Positions 1 through 8,174 of a DNA stretch of 36,259 nucleotides are shown in pieces. A program made the position numbers and the translations under genes. The number at the start of each line of letters is the position of its first letter. Position 1 is the stretch's first letter. A model generated the notes under the pieces. That model ran no database searches. It was given only the letters and a program-made list of their open reading frames with translations, and was not told where the DNA came from. This stretch comes from an uncultured Saprospiraceae bacterium (GTDB lineage Bacteria > Bacteroidota > Bacteroidia > Chitinophagales > Saprospiraceae), in assembly GCA_937927575.1 (NCBI GenBank), contig CALBEE010000090.1, forward strand, positions 1 to 36,259. The letters are read 5' to 3'.

Positions 1-2
1 GA

Positions 3-335
3 GGAGAATTTGGGCAACGATATTATAAAGATGGCAGTGATGTACCATATACAGGTTGGCTATATGCTAAATATGATAATGGTGAATTGGAGGCGGCTCA
101 ACAATTTGTGGATGGGTACGGAAATGGAATCTGGATAAATTATGATCCAGATGGTCGTAAGACAGAGGAAGGGACATATAGAAATAATAAAACAGAGGGA
201 CCAGCAAAGTTATTCTATGAAGATGGCAGTGTCAAAGCATCCGGCGAATTTGTACATAGATACAAGAAAGTAGGGTGGTGGAATTTCTATGATCGAAAAG
301 GAAATGTGGTTAGTAAAAGGTTCTTTACAAGGTAA
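3..335 (+). CDS. YwqK/MORN-like repeat protein, 3' part only
   Basis: The frame is open from the first bases of the window, so the gene starts outside it; 110 codons are visible. The residues form short repeats of the type G-x-W-x-x-Y-x-x-D-G-x-x-x-x-E-G-x-Y, for example GNGIWINYDPDGRKTEEGTY and then GPAKLFYEDGSVKASGEF. These are characteristic of MORN-like repeats in the YwqK family, called an antitoxin in databases although most Bacteroidota members are exported proteins of unknown role. A TTG at 87 could be read as a start, but the repeat pattern continues upstream of it (GQRYYKDGS, YTGWLYAKYDNGE), so it is internal. The domain call is fairly safe; the function is not known. Confidence 0.75.
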   Translation, partial: GEFGQRYYKDGSDVPYTGWLYAKYDNGELEAAQQFVDGYGNGIWINYDPDGRKTEEGTYRNNKTEGPAKLFYEDGSVKASGEFVHRYKKVGWWNFYDRKGNVVSKRFFTR

Positions 336-499
336 AACACTTAAAGTCAAGAAGTTGATATTGAATAAATAAAAGACAGTTACATGGCCTGTAAGTACTA
401 GACTTAGCTAAACATATTGTTTTAAGGGAAGCACTTGACACTCTACCAACTATATTGAAACCTTTATTATCAATACTAAAGAAAGTACGACCTTAAGCT

Positions 500-507
500 T
501 ACCTTTG
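500..507 (+). promoter_or_regulatory. Bacteroidota-type -7 element (TACCTTTG)
   Basis: The octamer matches the phylum consensus TAnnTTTG and lies 21 bases before the ATG at 529, which would give a very short leader. No convincing -33 TTTG is visible at 19-21 bases upstream, so the call rests on the -7 motif and its position only. Confidence 0.35.
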
Positions 508-528
508 GGGTAAAGACCATTATATCCG

Positions 529-1677
529 ATGATTAATAAGATAACTGTTAGCATATTCCTTTTTATGGCAGTGTTCCTAGGTGCTCCCAAGGATCTACAA
601 GCACAAAATATCTTCAAAAAATACTGGGACTCTCTGGTACGCGATACTGCAGATGTATCTAAGCCTCAGTTGCTTGTATATCCTGTCGTGGCGTATGCTC
701 CAGAGACAAGCTGGGAGTTTGGATTCAGTTCTTTGTATGTGTATTTTGCTAATCAAGATACCACCAATAGACTCAGCGAAATCAATGCCTTTTCATTTTT
801 TACACTTGAAGAGCAGTATGGACTCTGGTTTGATCATGCACTATACTCAGATAGAGATAAGTGGTTTTTTCTTGGGAGGCTACGTTTTCAGAGTTTTCCA
901 CTATTTTATCATGGTATAGGACCAGAAACTCCAGCAGACTTTACCGCTAAGGTGGAAGCGACTCAGCTGATCATCAAAGAGCGTATTCTCAGAAAAGTAG
1001 TGGATAACATCTTCGTAGGATTAGAATTGGACTATCAGCAGTTGCGAAAAACAAACTTTGTAATACCAGATTCTTCAATGGATGAATTTCAGCGTCCTCT
1101 GGGAGCTGATGGTTCGAATAATTTTGGTATCGGTCTAGGACTGGTACATGATGATAGACATAATGTACTTAACGTACGGAAGGGTTTTTTCTCAGAATTA
1201 GCTTTCTTGTCCTACAATGAAGCTTGGGGAAGCGATTTTAATTTTACTTCGGTGTACTCTGATACTAGAGTATTTAGACCCATAGGCAAAAACAATGTCC
1301 TCGCCGCTCAATTATTTGGTCAATTTAATTCAGGAGATGTACCATTTAATCAAATGGCATTAATGGGTGGAGAAAATCTCATGCGAGGGTATTATTATGG
1401 GAGATATAGAGATAAAAATCAGATCGCTACTCAGGTAGAAATGAGATTTCTGCCGCTGCCACTTGGATTTACAAATAGGATTGGTTTTACTGTTTTTGGT
1501 GGCCTAGGTACGGTGTATGATGAGTTTAGCGAAATTAGCTCTGATAATATAAAAGCTGCAGGTGGAGCAGGTTTGCGAGTATTACTTTTTCCTAAGAAAG
1601 ATATTTGGACGAGACTTGATGTTGCACGTACATCTGAAGGTACAGGCATTTATATATTTGTTGGAGAGGCTTTTTGA
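529..1677 (+). CDS. BamA/TamA-family outer membrane barrel without POTRA domains
   Basis: 382 aa. Residues 1-26 form a signal peptide ending near LQAQ. The mature part is a series of amphipathic beta strands typical of the Omp85 (bacterial surface antigen, D15) barrel. The most diagnostic stretches are DDRHNVLNVRKGFF near residue 205, which corresponds to the D-x-R-x(5)-P-x-x-G strand, and GGENLMRGYYYGRYRD near 280, which corresponds to the conserved RGY/loop-6 region. There is no room for POTRA domains, so this is a barrel-only member; these are common in Bacteroidota and have no assigned substrate. BamA itself is much longer, so this is not the essential assembly factor. It lies alone between a MORN-type gene and a decayed gene. 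Confidence 0.85.
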   Translation: MINKITVSIFLFMAVFLGAPKDLQAQNIFKKYWDSLVRDTADVSKPQLLVYPVVAYAPETSWEFGFSSLYVYFANQDTTNRLSEINAFSFFTLEEQYGLWFDHALYSDRDKWFFLGRLRFQSFPLFYHGIGPETPADFTAKVEATQLIIKERILRKVVDNIFVGLELDYQQLRKTNFVIPDSSMDEFQRPLGADGSNNFGIGLGLVHDDRHNVLNVRKGFFSELAFLSYNEAWGSDFNFTSVYSDTRVFRPIGKNNVLAAQLFGQFNSGDVPFNQMALMGGENLMRGYYYGRYRDKNQIATQVEMRFLPLPLGFTNRIGFTVFGGLGTVYDEFSEISSDNIKAAGGAGLRVLLFPKKDIWTRLDVARTSEGTGIYIFVGEAF

Positions 1678-1688
1678 TGGGATTAATG

Positions 1689-2000
1689 TTAGATTTTGGA
1701 AGAACTAAGCATGATTAAAGTCGATGTATAGAATCTTAGTCCATTTAGTGTGACATAATCTTCGTTGTTAATAATAAATATTTTGCTATCACTTACGCCA
1801 GTTACATCTATGATGATTTGATCATTAGTAATCGTCAAAAAATTTTCGAAAGCGGTTTCTTTTCTAATAAATAAAGTATCCCTGGAGTCAATTCGTTATA
1901 GCCTAGATAGTTAAAAATGCAGGACTAATGTGCCCACTTATGAGTCAGAGCCACTCGTAGATATATAGAAGTGTTATTATGATAATCCATGTTGTTTTCC
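1689..2000 (-). pseudogene. Decayed right-handed parallel beta-helix protein (N-terminal remnant)
   Basis: Reading the minus strand, pieces of one well-known pattern appear in order but in different frames. SGSDS-stop-VGTL (1924-1955) is followed by SPAFLTI (1906-1926), then a stop, AITN, another stop, then NELTPG, then after a further shift DTLFIRKETAFENFLTIT, and NEDYVTLNGLRF near 1730. This matches the start of secreted parallel beta-helix proteins (GSDSNPGT...PFxTIQxAI...PGDTxxIRxGxY...YVTLxGLxF). The last open segment spans 1689-1895 and has no start codon. Stops and at least two frameshifts show it is broken. The family call is inference from this mosaic; the boundaries are approximate. 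Confidence 0.6.
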
Positions 2001-2188
2001 TGGCGAATTGCTCTGTTAAATACAAAACAACTAATTATCAAGAAATAGGAGTTGGTATAAAAATTAATTACTTAATAAGATTATCTTGAATTGTATAAAT
2101 AGACTATCATTACTAATGAACTTTTGTCTTCAATGTTAATGGTGCCGCTTGTATTTTATATCTTGCCAGGAATTACAAATTTTTAGGA

Positions 2189-4654
2189 ATGAAGCACGGA
2201 CTACTACTAATTATAATATTGACAATAAATAATTTTTCTATCGGACAACTATCAGAACCTATCTTATTGCATAAATCATTGGGTACTAATGTCGTGCTTA
2301 AATTTACAAACATAGATGATGATGATGAATTGGATTTAATATTTAAGGTTGATGGTCATGATAGCGCAGACGATGGATTTTACCAAGCGATAGGTTATAG
2401 AGAAAACGGTGAATACCAATTGAGATCTACTAAAATAAGCGATGAAGAATACGGTAGAGTGGAATCAATAAATTTGGATGATGATAAAGAATTAGAACTT
2501 ATTGCAATTAAGAAATTTGGAGCTGACGATTGTGATTTATTGGATATTTATGATTTGCAAGATTCAACTTATGTACTGATGGATACTATGATGGAGACAT
2601 TTGACACTCTATGCTTTAAATCTAATGCAAACTATAATGATATTACAATAGCGGATATAAATGGTGATAGTCGACCTGATGTAACTTTACGAAATTATAG
2701 CGATCCATATATATACAGTGTTTTTTTTGGTACGGAAGATCCTAATGTTTACAATAAAACGAGAATACCTTTTTCAGGTACATTACAGACTGTAGCGGAT
2801 GTAAATGTTGATGGTAAATATGATTTGATGTTTTTCAACGAGAATCAAGATTCAATATTTATGATTGAATGGGGTGAAACTGATAGTTTTGACATTAATT
2901 TGGTCGCTGCGGATGTTTCGTTTAGTACATTTCGAATGCATGTGACCAACTTGGATATGGATATGGAGCTAGAATTGGCTTATTATGATTCCGATAAAGA
3001 TTCGATGTACCTAGTAAATAATTTAGGAACAGAAAATACTGAAGTATTTTCCATTTTTAAAAGCGACGGAACTTTTGGAACTTGGTTAGATACTAATTTT
3101 GATGGAAATCTAGATTATTTTTCTCGAGTATCTAATTCATCCGTAGGTTTTGGTGAATTATTTGTAAATGACGGTGGCGGTATTTTTACTAAGCAAGATG
3201 GGTTTAATAATTTAGAGCATTTCGATTTTAGAAATGATTTCGTTACTAAAATTGACTTGGAGAATAAGGTGGCTGAATATTATTTTGGTACTAATGTTGG
3301 CATTAGTATGAATATAAATAACAATGAGGAATGGTCTTCACGAACTATTTTGGCAGATTTACTAAATATAGAAACCATTGATGATATTGAAGCTGCTGAT
3401 GTGGATGGTGATGAAATTGCGGATATCATATTTTGTTCGCGCTGGGGGTCTGTTTTGGGTTATTTCAAAGGGTTACCAGACTCCACATATTCTGAACCTA
3501 TCGCAATAGATTTTGGTGTTAAAGGTCCATATGATATTAGTACAGCGGATGTTAATGCTGATGGATATTTGGATTTGATTTATAGCACTATTTGGGGCGA
3601 AGGACAGATTTGGGTGGCATATGGAGATGGGAACGGTGATTACAGTGCTAAGCAGAGAATTGCCAAGTATTTTGGATTAATTAGAGGAATGGTTGTAGGT
3701 GATTTTTTTAATGACGGATATCCAGATATTATAGTATCTTCTATCGAGTCTGGTCTCGTTAGAATACTTAAGAATGTAGAAGGAATATTTTTAGAAGAAG
3801 AGACAATTGGAGTCCTTGAGTCTCCTAGTGAATTATTTAAAGTAGATCTTAATAATGATGGCCACCTTGATTTATTTGCTAATTCAATTGGTGGAGGTTC
3901 CTTTGTCGATTTAGTACAATTTACCAATAGCGCAAATGGCACTTTTGAAAATAGTCAACCATGGTTGCAAAGTGAATCTACTAGTATTAGATTTGTCGAT
4001 ATTGATGCTGATGGTGAGGATGAAATAGTGTCTTACTTAGATGGAGAACTTAGGATCGATAAAATTGAAAATGGTGTACCAGTTTTATGGAGAAGTATAG
4101 ATGATTTGAATTTCGGAAACGCATTGTTTTTTGTAGTTGATTATGATGGCGACAGTTTCCAAGACATACTATTTAGAAGTGGTAGTAGGACTTCTATTTA
4201 CCAAAACAATAACAACGAAAATTGGACATTTGAGGGATATTACGATGATATTATTGAATCAGAAAATGCAGATCTTGTTCTTTTAGAAAGAGAAGAATGG
4301 TGTGCCAATTTGGATGTTGACGATGATGGAGATCGTGATTTTTTATTTGTTACAGAATTAGGGGATCTATATTTAGTGTTAGACCAAAAATCTTCGACGA
4401 CAAGCTTAAATCCAGAAATTGAAACCACTAACGAAATTAAAGTATTTCCTAACCCTTCCAATTCGTTTATAGAATTAGATATGGTTCCAACGGAATTTCA
4501 AAGTCTATCTATTTTTAATTCTCATGGAGTTTCAGTTCATTCAACTACAAATAATTCTAAAGTATTGAATATAGCTAATTTGTCTAAAGGTTTATATTTC
4601 ATAGTAATACACCATTCAGAAGGCCAAGATATTTCTAAGTTTTATAAGTATTAG
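2189..4654 (+). CDS. Secreted VCBS/FG-GAP repeat protein with T9SS sorting domain
   Basis: 821 aa. Residues 1-19 are a signal peptide ending IGQ. The body contains many calcium-loop repeats of the FG-GAP/VCBS type, each with a D-x-[DN]-x-D-G-x-x-D core: DINGDSRPDV, DVNVDGKYDL, DTNFDGNLDY, DVDGDEIADI, DVNADGYLDL, DLNNDGHLDL, DIDADGEDEI, DVDDDGDRDF. These should fold as an integrin-alpha-like beta-propeller binding calcium. The last ~75 residues are a type A T9SS sorting domain (VFPNPSN, a FNSHG strand, LSKGLYFI, ending KFYKY). The protein is therefore predicted to cross the outer membrane through T9SS and to be attached to the surface or released. Ligand or partner is unknown. It is monocistronic. 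Confidence 0.9.
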   Translation: MKHGLLLIIILTINNFSIGQLSEPILLHKSLGTNVVLKFTNIDDDDELDLIFKVDGHDSADDGFYQAIGYRENGEYQLRSTKISDEEYGRVESINLDDDKELELIAIKKFGADDCDLLDIYDLQDSTYVLMDTMMETFDTLCFKSNANYNDITIADINGDSRPDVTLRNYSDPYIYSVFFGTEDPNVYNKTRIPFSGTLQTVADVNVDGKYDLMFFNENQDSIFMIEWGETDSFDINLVAADVSFSTFRMHVTNLDMDMELELAYYDSDKDSMYLVNNLGTENTEVFSIFKSDGTFGTWLDTNFDGNLDYFSRVSNSSVGFGELFVNDGGGIFTKQDGFNNLEHFDFRNDFVTKIDLENKVAEYYFGTNVGISMNINNNEEWSSRTILADLLNIETIDDIEAADVDGDEIADIIFCSRWGSVLGYFKGLPDSTYSEPIAIDFGVKGPYDISTADVNADGYLDLIYSTIWGEGQIWVAYGDGNGDYSAKQRIAKYFGLIRGMVVGDFFNDGYPDIIVSSIESGLVRILKNVEGIFLEEETIGVLESPSELFKVDLNNDGHLDLFANSIGGGSFVDLVQFTNSANGTFENSQPWLQSESTSIRFVDIDADGEDEIVSYLDGELRIDKIENGVPVLWRSIDDLNFGNALFFVVDYDGDSFQDILFRSGSRTSIYQNNNNENWTFEGYYDDIIESENADLVLLEREEWCANLDVDDDGDRDFLFVTELGDLYLVLDQKSSTTSLNPEIETTNEIKVFPNPSNSFIELDMVPTEFQSLSIFNSHGVSVHSTTNNSKVLNIANLSKGLYFIVIHHSEGQDISKFYKY

Positions 4655-4790
4655 TAAGTATTCCAAGCTAATTCGTAATTGGTAAATTAGAATTGGATTT
4701 TTTTCAGAGCCATGGTTAAATTCTGTTTCAAATCTACTTCATTGGCAATAGTATTGGATCCGCTTTCAATATTTTTTACGAGGGATGGAA

Positions 4791-5083
4791 TATCCGTTTA
4801 TTGAGTGGAATTACGGAAATTCGATATTGTCTTTAGGTGTAATATTTTTCGGCTCATTAGCTCACTCAGAATAAATTCGATTACGGATATGTTTTGTTAG
4901 GTATAAGAATGAAATTACGTTTCTATATTGCTAATATTCTTCGGTTCGTTGCTCTCACTCAGAATAAATTCGAAGACGGATATGTTTTGTTAGGTATAGG
5001 AATGAAATTGCGTTTTTATATTGCCAAGATTCTTCGGTTCGTTGCTCTCACTCAGAATAAATTCGAATACGGATTTTCTTTTG
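4791..5083. repeat. 93-bp tandem direct repeat, about two full copies plus a degenerate flank
   Basis: Two copies, 4884-4976 and 4977-5069, differ at only about six positions. A third copy begins at 5070 (CGGAT) and is lost after a few bases. Upstream, 4791-4883 resembles a more diverged copy, sharing the CTCACTCAGAATAAATTCG end. The period is 31 codons, so a 75-codon frame stays open through it (4894-5121), but there is no start context and the frame runs into the end of mnmE, so it is not called as a gene. The rest of the 4655-5098 gap has no gene; a 36-codon open stretch on the minus strand (4687-4797) has no start and may be a relic. Confidence 0.85.
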
Positions 5084-5098
5084 AAAATTCTTTCTCAT

Positions 5099-6487
5099 TT
5101 ACTTCCCAATACAAAACCTAGTAAATATACTTTCCAACAAATCATCAGTATGGATTTCTCCAGTGATCTCACCCAGATAATGTAACGCTTGCCTAATATC
5201 CATAGCAACAAAATCTCCGGTGATGCCTGAGGTCAATCCATTAAGTACTGCCGATAGACTTTCGTAAGATTTGTGTAAAGCGTCATAGTGGCGTGTATTG
5301 CTGACTATGGTCTGATCCATGAGCTCTGGATGATCAATGACTGTCCGATATAGATGTTCTTTAAGTGCCTCTATGTTCATCTTATTGAGTGCAGAGGTAG
5401 TGATGATATTATCAGCAGTGATGAGTCCTTCCTTATAATAATCTTCAGGTCGCGTGTAAGGATTGAGATCCATCTTATTGAGGATAATCACGAATCGACT
5501 ATTAGCTATTTTAAATGTTTCTATATCATTCCAGACCATCTCTGGAGTAGTGTCAGATATATCTACAACATGCAGGGCGACAGTACTTTTTTGAATCTCT
5601 GACATGGCTTTATCTACACCGATGGATTCTATCTTGTCTTGTGCCTTGCGGATGCCTGCCGTATCTACAAATCTAAAATTGATCCCTTCGATATTAAGGC
5701 TTTCTTCGATCGTATCTCTAGTCGTACCTGCAATATCACTGACGATCGCTCTCTCTTCATTGAGTAATGCATTGAGTAGTGTAGACTTTCCTGCATTAGG
5801 TCGTCCAGCGATTACTGTAGCGACTCCATTTTTGATAACATTGCCCAAGTGGAATGAGTCGATCAACTTTTTGATGACGCCTTGGATTTTAGTTACCAGA
5901 GCTTCTAATCTACCTCGATCTGCAAATTCTACATCTTCTTCACCAAAGTCGAGCTCTAATTCTATCAATGCAGCAAAGTCAATAAGCTCCTGCCTTAATG
6001 CTTTGATTTGATCTGAAAAGCCTCCTCGCATCTGCTTCATCGCTATATCATGACTACTAGCTGAGTCTGATGCGATCAAGTCAGCTACTGCTTCGGCTTG
6101 ACTGAGATCCATTTGGCCATTTAGGAATGCTCTGAGGGTAAATTCACCTCTATTGGCCGAACGTACTCCCTTACGTAAAAAGAGATGTATAATTTGCTCT
6201 ATGATATAACTTGATCCATGGCAACTGATTTCTACTACATTCTCCTTAGTATAAGATTTGGGTCCTCGGAATATCGTAGCTAAAACTTCGTCTAATACGA
6301 TACCTTCTTCGTCTTTGATTTTACCAAAATGCACAGTGTAACCCTCTTCATTAGAAAGATCTTTGCCGTGAAATACTTCATTGACAACATCTATCGCTTT
6401 CGGCCCTGAAAGCCTTATCACACCTATAGCTCCAGCTCCTGGAGGAGTAGAAAGCGCAATGATCGTATCCGTCAAGTTATAATTCAT
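5099..6487 (-). CDS. mnmE: tRNA uridine-5-carboxymethylaminomethyl modification GTPase MnmE
   Basis: 462 aa when started at the ATG at 6487. Together with MnmG, MnmE adds the carboxymethylaminomethyl (or aminomethyl) group to U34 of several tRNAs in the cytoplasm. The N-terminal tetrahydrofolate-binding domain begins DTIIALSTPPGAGAIGVIRLSG. The G domain, inserted in a helical domain, has GRPNAGKS (about 228-235), DIAGTTRD, DTAG and NKMD. The protein ends with CIGK, the C-terminal CxGK motif. An in-frame start 11 codons upstream would add a non-homologous tail and would lie upstream of the promoter-like TACCTTTG, so the inner ATG is chosen. It is monocistronic and convergent with the secreted protein gene. 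Length is normal. Confidence 0.97.
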   Translation of the reverse strand: MNYNLTDTIIALSTPPGAGAIGVIRLSGPKAIDVVNEVFHGKDLSNEEGYTVHFGKIKDEEGIVLDEVLATIFRGPKSYTKENVVEISCHGSSYIIEQIIHLFLRKGVRSANRGEFTLRAFLNGQMDLSQAEAVADLIASDSASSHDIAMKQMRGGFSDQIKALRQELIDFAALIELELDFGEEDVEFADRGRLEALVTKIQGVIKKLIDSFHLGNVIKNGVATVIAGRPNAGKSTLLNALLNEERAIVSDIAGTTRDTIEESLNIEGINFRFVDTAGIRKAQDKIESIGVDKAMSEIQKSTVALHVVDISDTTPEMVWNDIETFKIANSRFVIILNKMDLNPYTRPEDYYKEGLITADNIITTSALNKMNIEALKEHLYRTVIDHPELMDQTIVSNTRHYDALHKSYESLSAVLNGLTSGITGDFVAMDIRQALHYLGEITGEIHTDDLLESIFTRFCIGK

Positions 6488-6491
6488 GACA

Positions 6492-6521
6492 CAAAGGTAG
6501 TAGATATGGCTGAGTAACAAA
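6492..6521 (-). promoter_or_regulatory. Bacteroidota-type promoter of mnmE
   Basis: On the minus strand a TTTG (6518-6521) is followed 18 bases later by TACCTTTG (6492-6499), matching the TTTG / TAnnTTTG pair. The octamer ends only four bases before the mnmE ATG, so the transcript would have almost no leader. This supports the start chosen at 6487. Confidence 0.45.
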
Positions 6522-6550
6522 GTAAGAATAGCCTTGTAACAATATGCCAG

Positions 6551-6577
6551 TTGACCCTTTTACATTACATTTATAGT
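6551..6577 (+). promoter_or_regulatory. Possible promoter of the DUF4956-CYTH-CotH-VTC operon
   Basis: TTGACC (6551-6556) and TATAGT (6572-6577) are separated by 15 bases and lie 27 bases before the first ATG of the operon. The spacing is short for a classical -35/-10 pair, and the site does not match TAnnTTTG, so this is a weak call supported mainly by position. Confidence 0.25.
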
Positions 6578-6604
6578 ATCATTTTAGACTAATACCCTGG
6601 ATAT

Positions 6605-7282
6605 ATGAAATTCGAAGATTTATTATCTGATTACAATCTGGAACCTACCGATCTTAGCCAATTTTTGGTCAATGCACTTTTGGCAGCTTTACTGACTTGG
6701 TTGGTTTCTGAGTTTTATAAAAAATATGGAAGAACGGTAAGCAATCGATCGCAATTCTCAAGTAATTTCATCATGCTAGCCTTAGCTACTATGTTGATTA
6801 TCTATATAGTCAAATCTAGTGTTGCCTTATCACTCGGTTTGGTAGGTGCTCTCTCGATAGTAAGATTTAGAGCTGCCATTAAGGAGCCGGAAGAATTGAC
6901 CTATTTGTTCTTAGTAATAGGTATTGGGTTAGGTATGGGGGCTAACCAGCCAGCGATTACAATCATTGCGACTATTTTAATTTTAGCACTCGTTTTTTTA
7001 TATCTGAAAACGAAAAAAATATCTGCCCACAATTTAGACAGTCAGATGGTACTTAATATTAGTTCCAAAAAAATAAGTGAAACAGATGTGAATACTACAA
7101 TTGCTAATGCTTTTAAATATGCAGATTTACGTCGAATGAGTAATCAAGGAGATACGCTATATATGAGTTACTTGATAGATGCTAATAATTTCGATCAGTT
7201 ATCTTCTGTGAAAAATGCTTTACTAGAGCTTGATAATGATATCGAACTGTCCTTTATTGAAAATAAGAATATGATAAGTTGA
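6605..7282 (+). CDS. DUF4956 integral membrane protein
   Basis: 225 aa. The N-terminal half has about four membrane segments (roughly residues 20-38, 55-72, 75-90 and 100-135). The signature GALSIVRFRAAIKEPEEL, typical of DUF4956, lies between the second and third groups. The last ~85 residues are a soluble alpha/beta domain that probably faces the cytoplasm and recalls the small C-terminal domain of MgtC-type proteins. Function of the family is unknown; from general knowledge DUF4956 genes often neighbour VTC-type polyphosphate polymerase and CotH genes, as here. It is the first gene of the operon, and its TGA overlaps the TTG start of the next gene by four bases. Confidence 0.88.
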   Translation: MKFEDLLSDYNLEPTDLSQFLVNALLAALLTWLVSEFYKKYGRTVSNRSQFSSNFIMLALATMLIIYIVKSSVALSLGLVGALSIVRFRAAIKEPEELTYLFLVIGIGLGMGANQPAITIIATILILALVFLYLKTKKISAHNLDSQMVLNISSKKISETDVNTTIANAFKYADLRRMSNQGDTLYMSYLIDANNFDQLSSVKNALLELDNDIELSFIENKNMIS

Positions 7283-8169
7283 TTTCTACATCGAAATATG
7301 TCATATTATATTTTTTGCTTTTTTCATTTATTCAAGATTCGTTTGCGCAGCAAGGTAGATTGGAAAATGAATACAAGCTCGCTATTCCGCAAGAGGATGT
7401 GAAGAACTTATGGCAATATCTTAAAGACGAATTTTGTAAGGAACAATTAACGATTACTGGACACCTATTAAAAGGAGTAGAATCTGTTGAAAAATTTCAA
7501 GATGTCTACTATGATAATGCCGAACAAGATTTGATTCAATATAATATCGGACTGAGATATCGTAAAAGATATAAAGATGATGTCTTGCTCAAAACATTGA
7601 TTCAATTAAAAACACCTTACTCTTCGGATGCAGTAGTAAGAAATGAATTTAAGTTCGAACCGGTCAAAAAGAAAAATAAAGATATATATGCAAGTCATCC
7701 ACTTTTAAAATATTTGGACAAGTCAAGCATAGAGTCTTTAGCCTTCGAGTTGTCTCCTTATAAGGTAAGACTTAAAGATCTTCGTGTAAGTGTAAATCTT
7801 GAGCAAATAAGAAGTAGAATATACTTGTCAGATACTAATGGAGAAAGTGTGGCTACATTAACCCTAGATGAGGTAAGCAATTATTTTTTTCCTTATCAGA
7901 CATATGCCGAGATGGAGCTGGAGATTAATGAAGTGAGATACACCCATGCTGAAGAGGAAGAAAAGAAAATGTTAGTAGATATTAATGAATATTTGAAAAA
8001 TAGTATTCAAGAAAAATTTGTTAATCTTGAAATAGACCAAAGACCAAAGTATAATAAAATGAAAGAACTCATCGATACGAGCATCATGTCAAAAATGAGA
8101 GATTTTTATATGTGGATTATTTTTGGAATGATTCTTATTATGGTTTTGTATAAATTTTTTAAGCAATAG
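7279..8169 (+). CDS. Exported, C-terminally anchored CYTH-domain protein
   Basis: 296 aa. It starts at TTG (7279), overlapping the previous stop (TTGA). The frame has a stop at 7264 and no ATG before the domain, so TTG is the only sensible start and implies translational coupling. Residues 1-24 form a signal peptide ending SFAQ. The CYTH (triphosphate tunnel) signature ExExK is present as ENEYK at 29-33. Other family features follow: YYDN, LRYRKRY, RNEFKFE, ATLTLDEV and AEMELEI. Residues ~277-292 form one membrane span with a basic tail (KFFKQ), so the domain should sit in the periplasm anchored by its C terminus. CYTH enzymes hydrolyse or transfer triphosphates or polyphosphate; the activity here is not known. 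Confidence 0.82.
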   Translation: MISTSKYVILYFLLFSFIQDSFAQQGRLENEYKLAIPQEDVKNLWQYLKDEFCKEQLTITGHLLKGVESVEKFQDVYYDNAEQDLIQYNIGLRYRKRYKDDVLLKTLIQLKTPYSSDAVVRNEFKFEPVKKKNKDIYASHPLLKYLDKSSIESLAFELSPYKVRLKDLRVSVNLEQIRSRIYLSDTNGESVATLTLDEVSNYFFPYQTYAEMELEINEVRYTHAEEEEKKMLVDINEYLKNSIQEKFVNLEIDQRPKYNKMKELIDTSIMSKMRDFYMWIIFGMILIMVLYKFFKQ

Positions 8170-8174
8170 CAACT

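Noticed and set aside
336-528. Possible gene in the 193-base gap before the BamA-like gene
   Set aside because: Only a -7 promoter-like octamer was seen; no open frame of useful length.
4687-4797. 36-codon minus-strand open stretch with a protein-like sequence
   Set aside because: No start codon and no recognisable family; could be a relic but too short to call.
4884-5070. Direct repeats as a possible CRISPR array
   Set aside because: The 93-bp units are contiguous with no spacers, and only two full copies exist.
4894-5121. 75-codon plus-strand open frame
   Set aside because: It exists because the 93-bp repeat unit is a multiple of three; the peptide is just the repeat translated, and it overlaps the 3' end of mnmE.
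5604-6011. 135-codon plus-strand frame inside mnmE
   Set aside because: It is antisense to a fully conserved gene and has no recognisable protein features.
6488-6520. N-terminal extension of MnmE
   Set aside because: The extra residues do not fit the family, and the promoter-like element lies within the extension.
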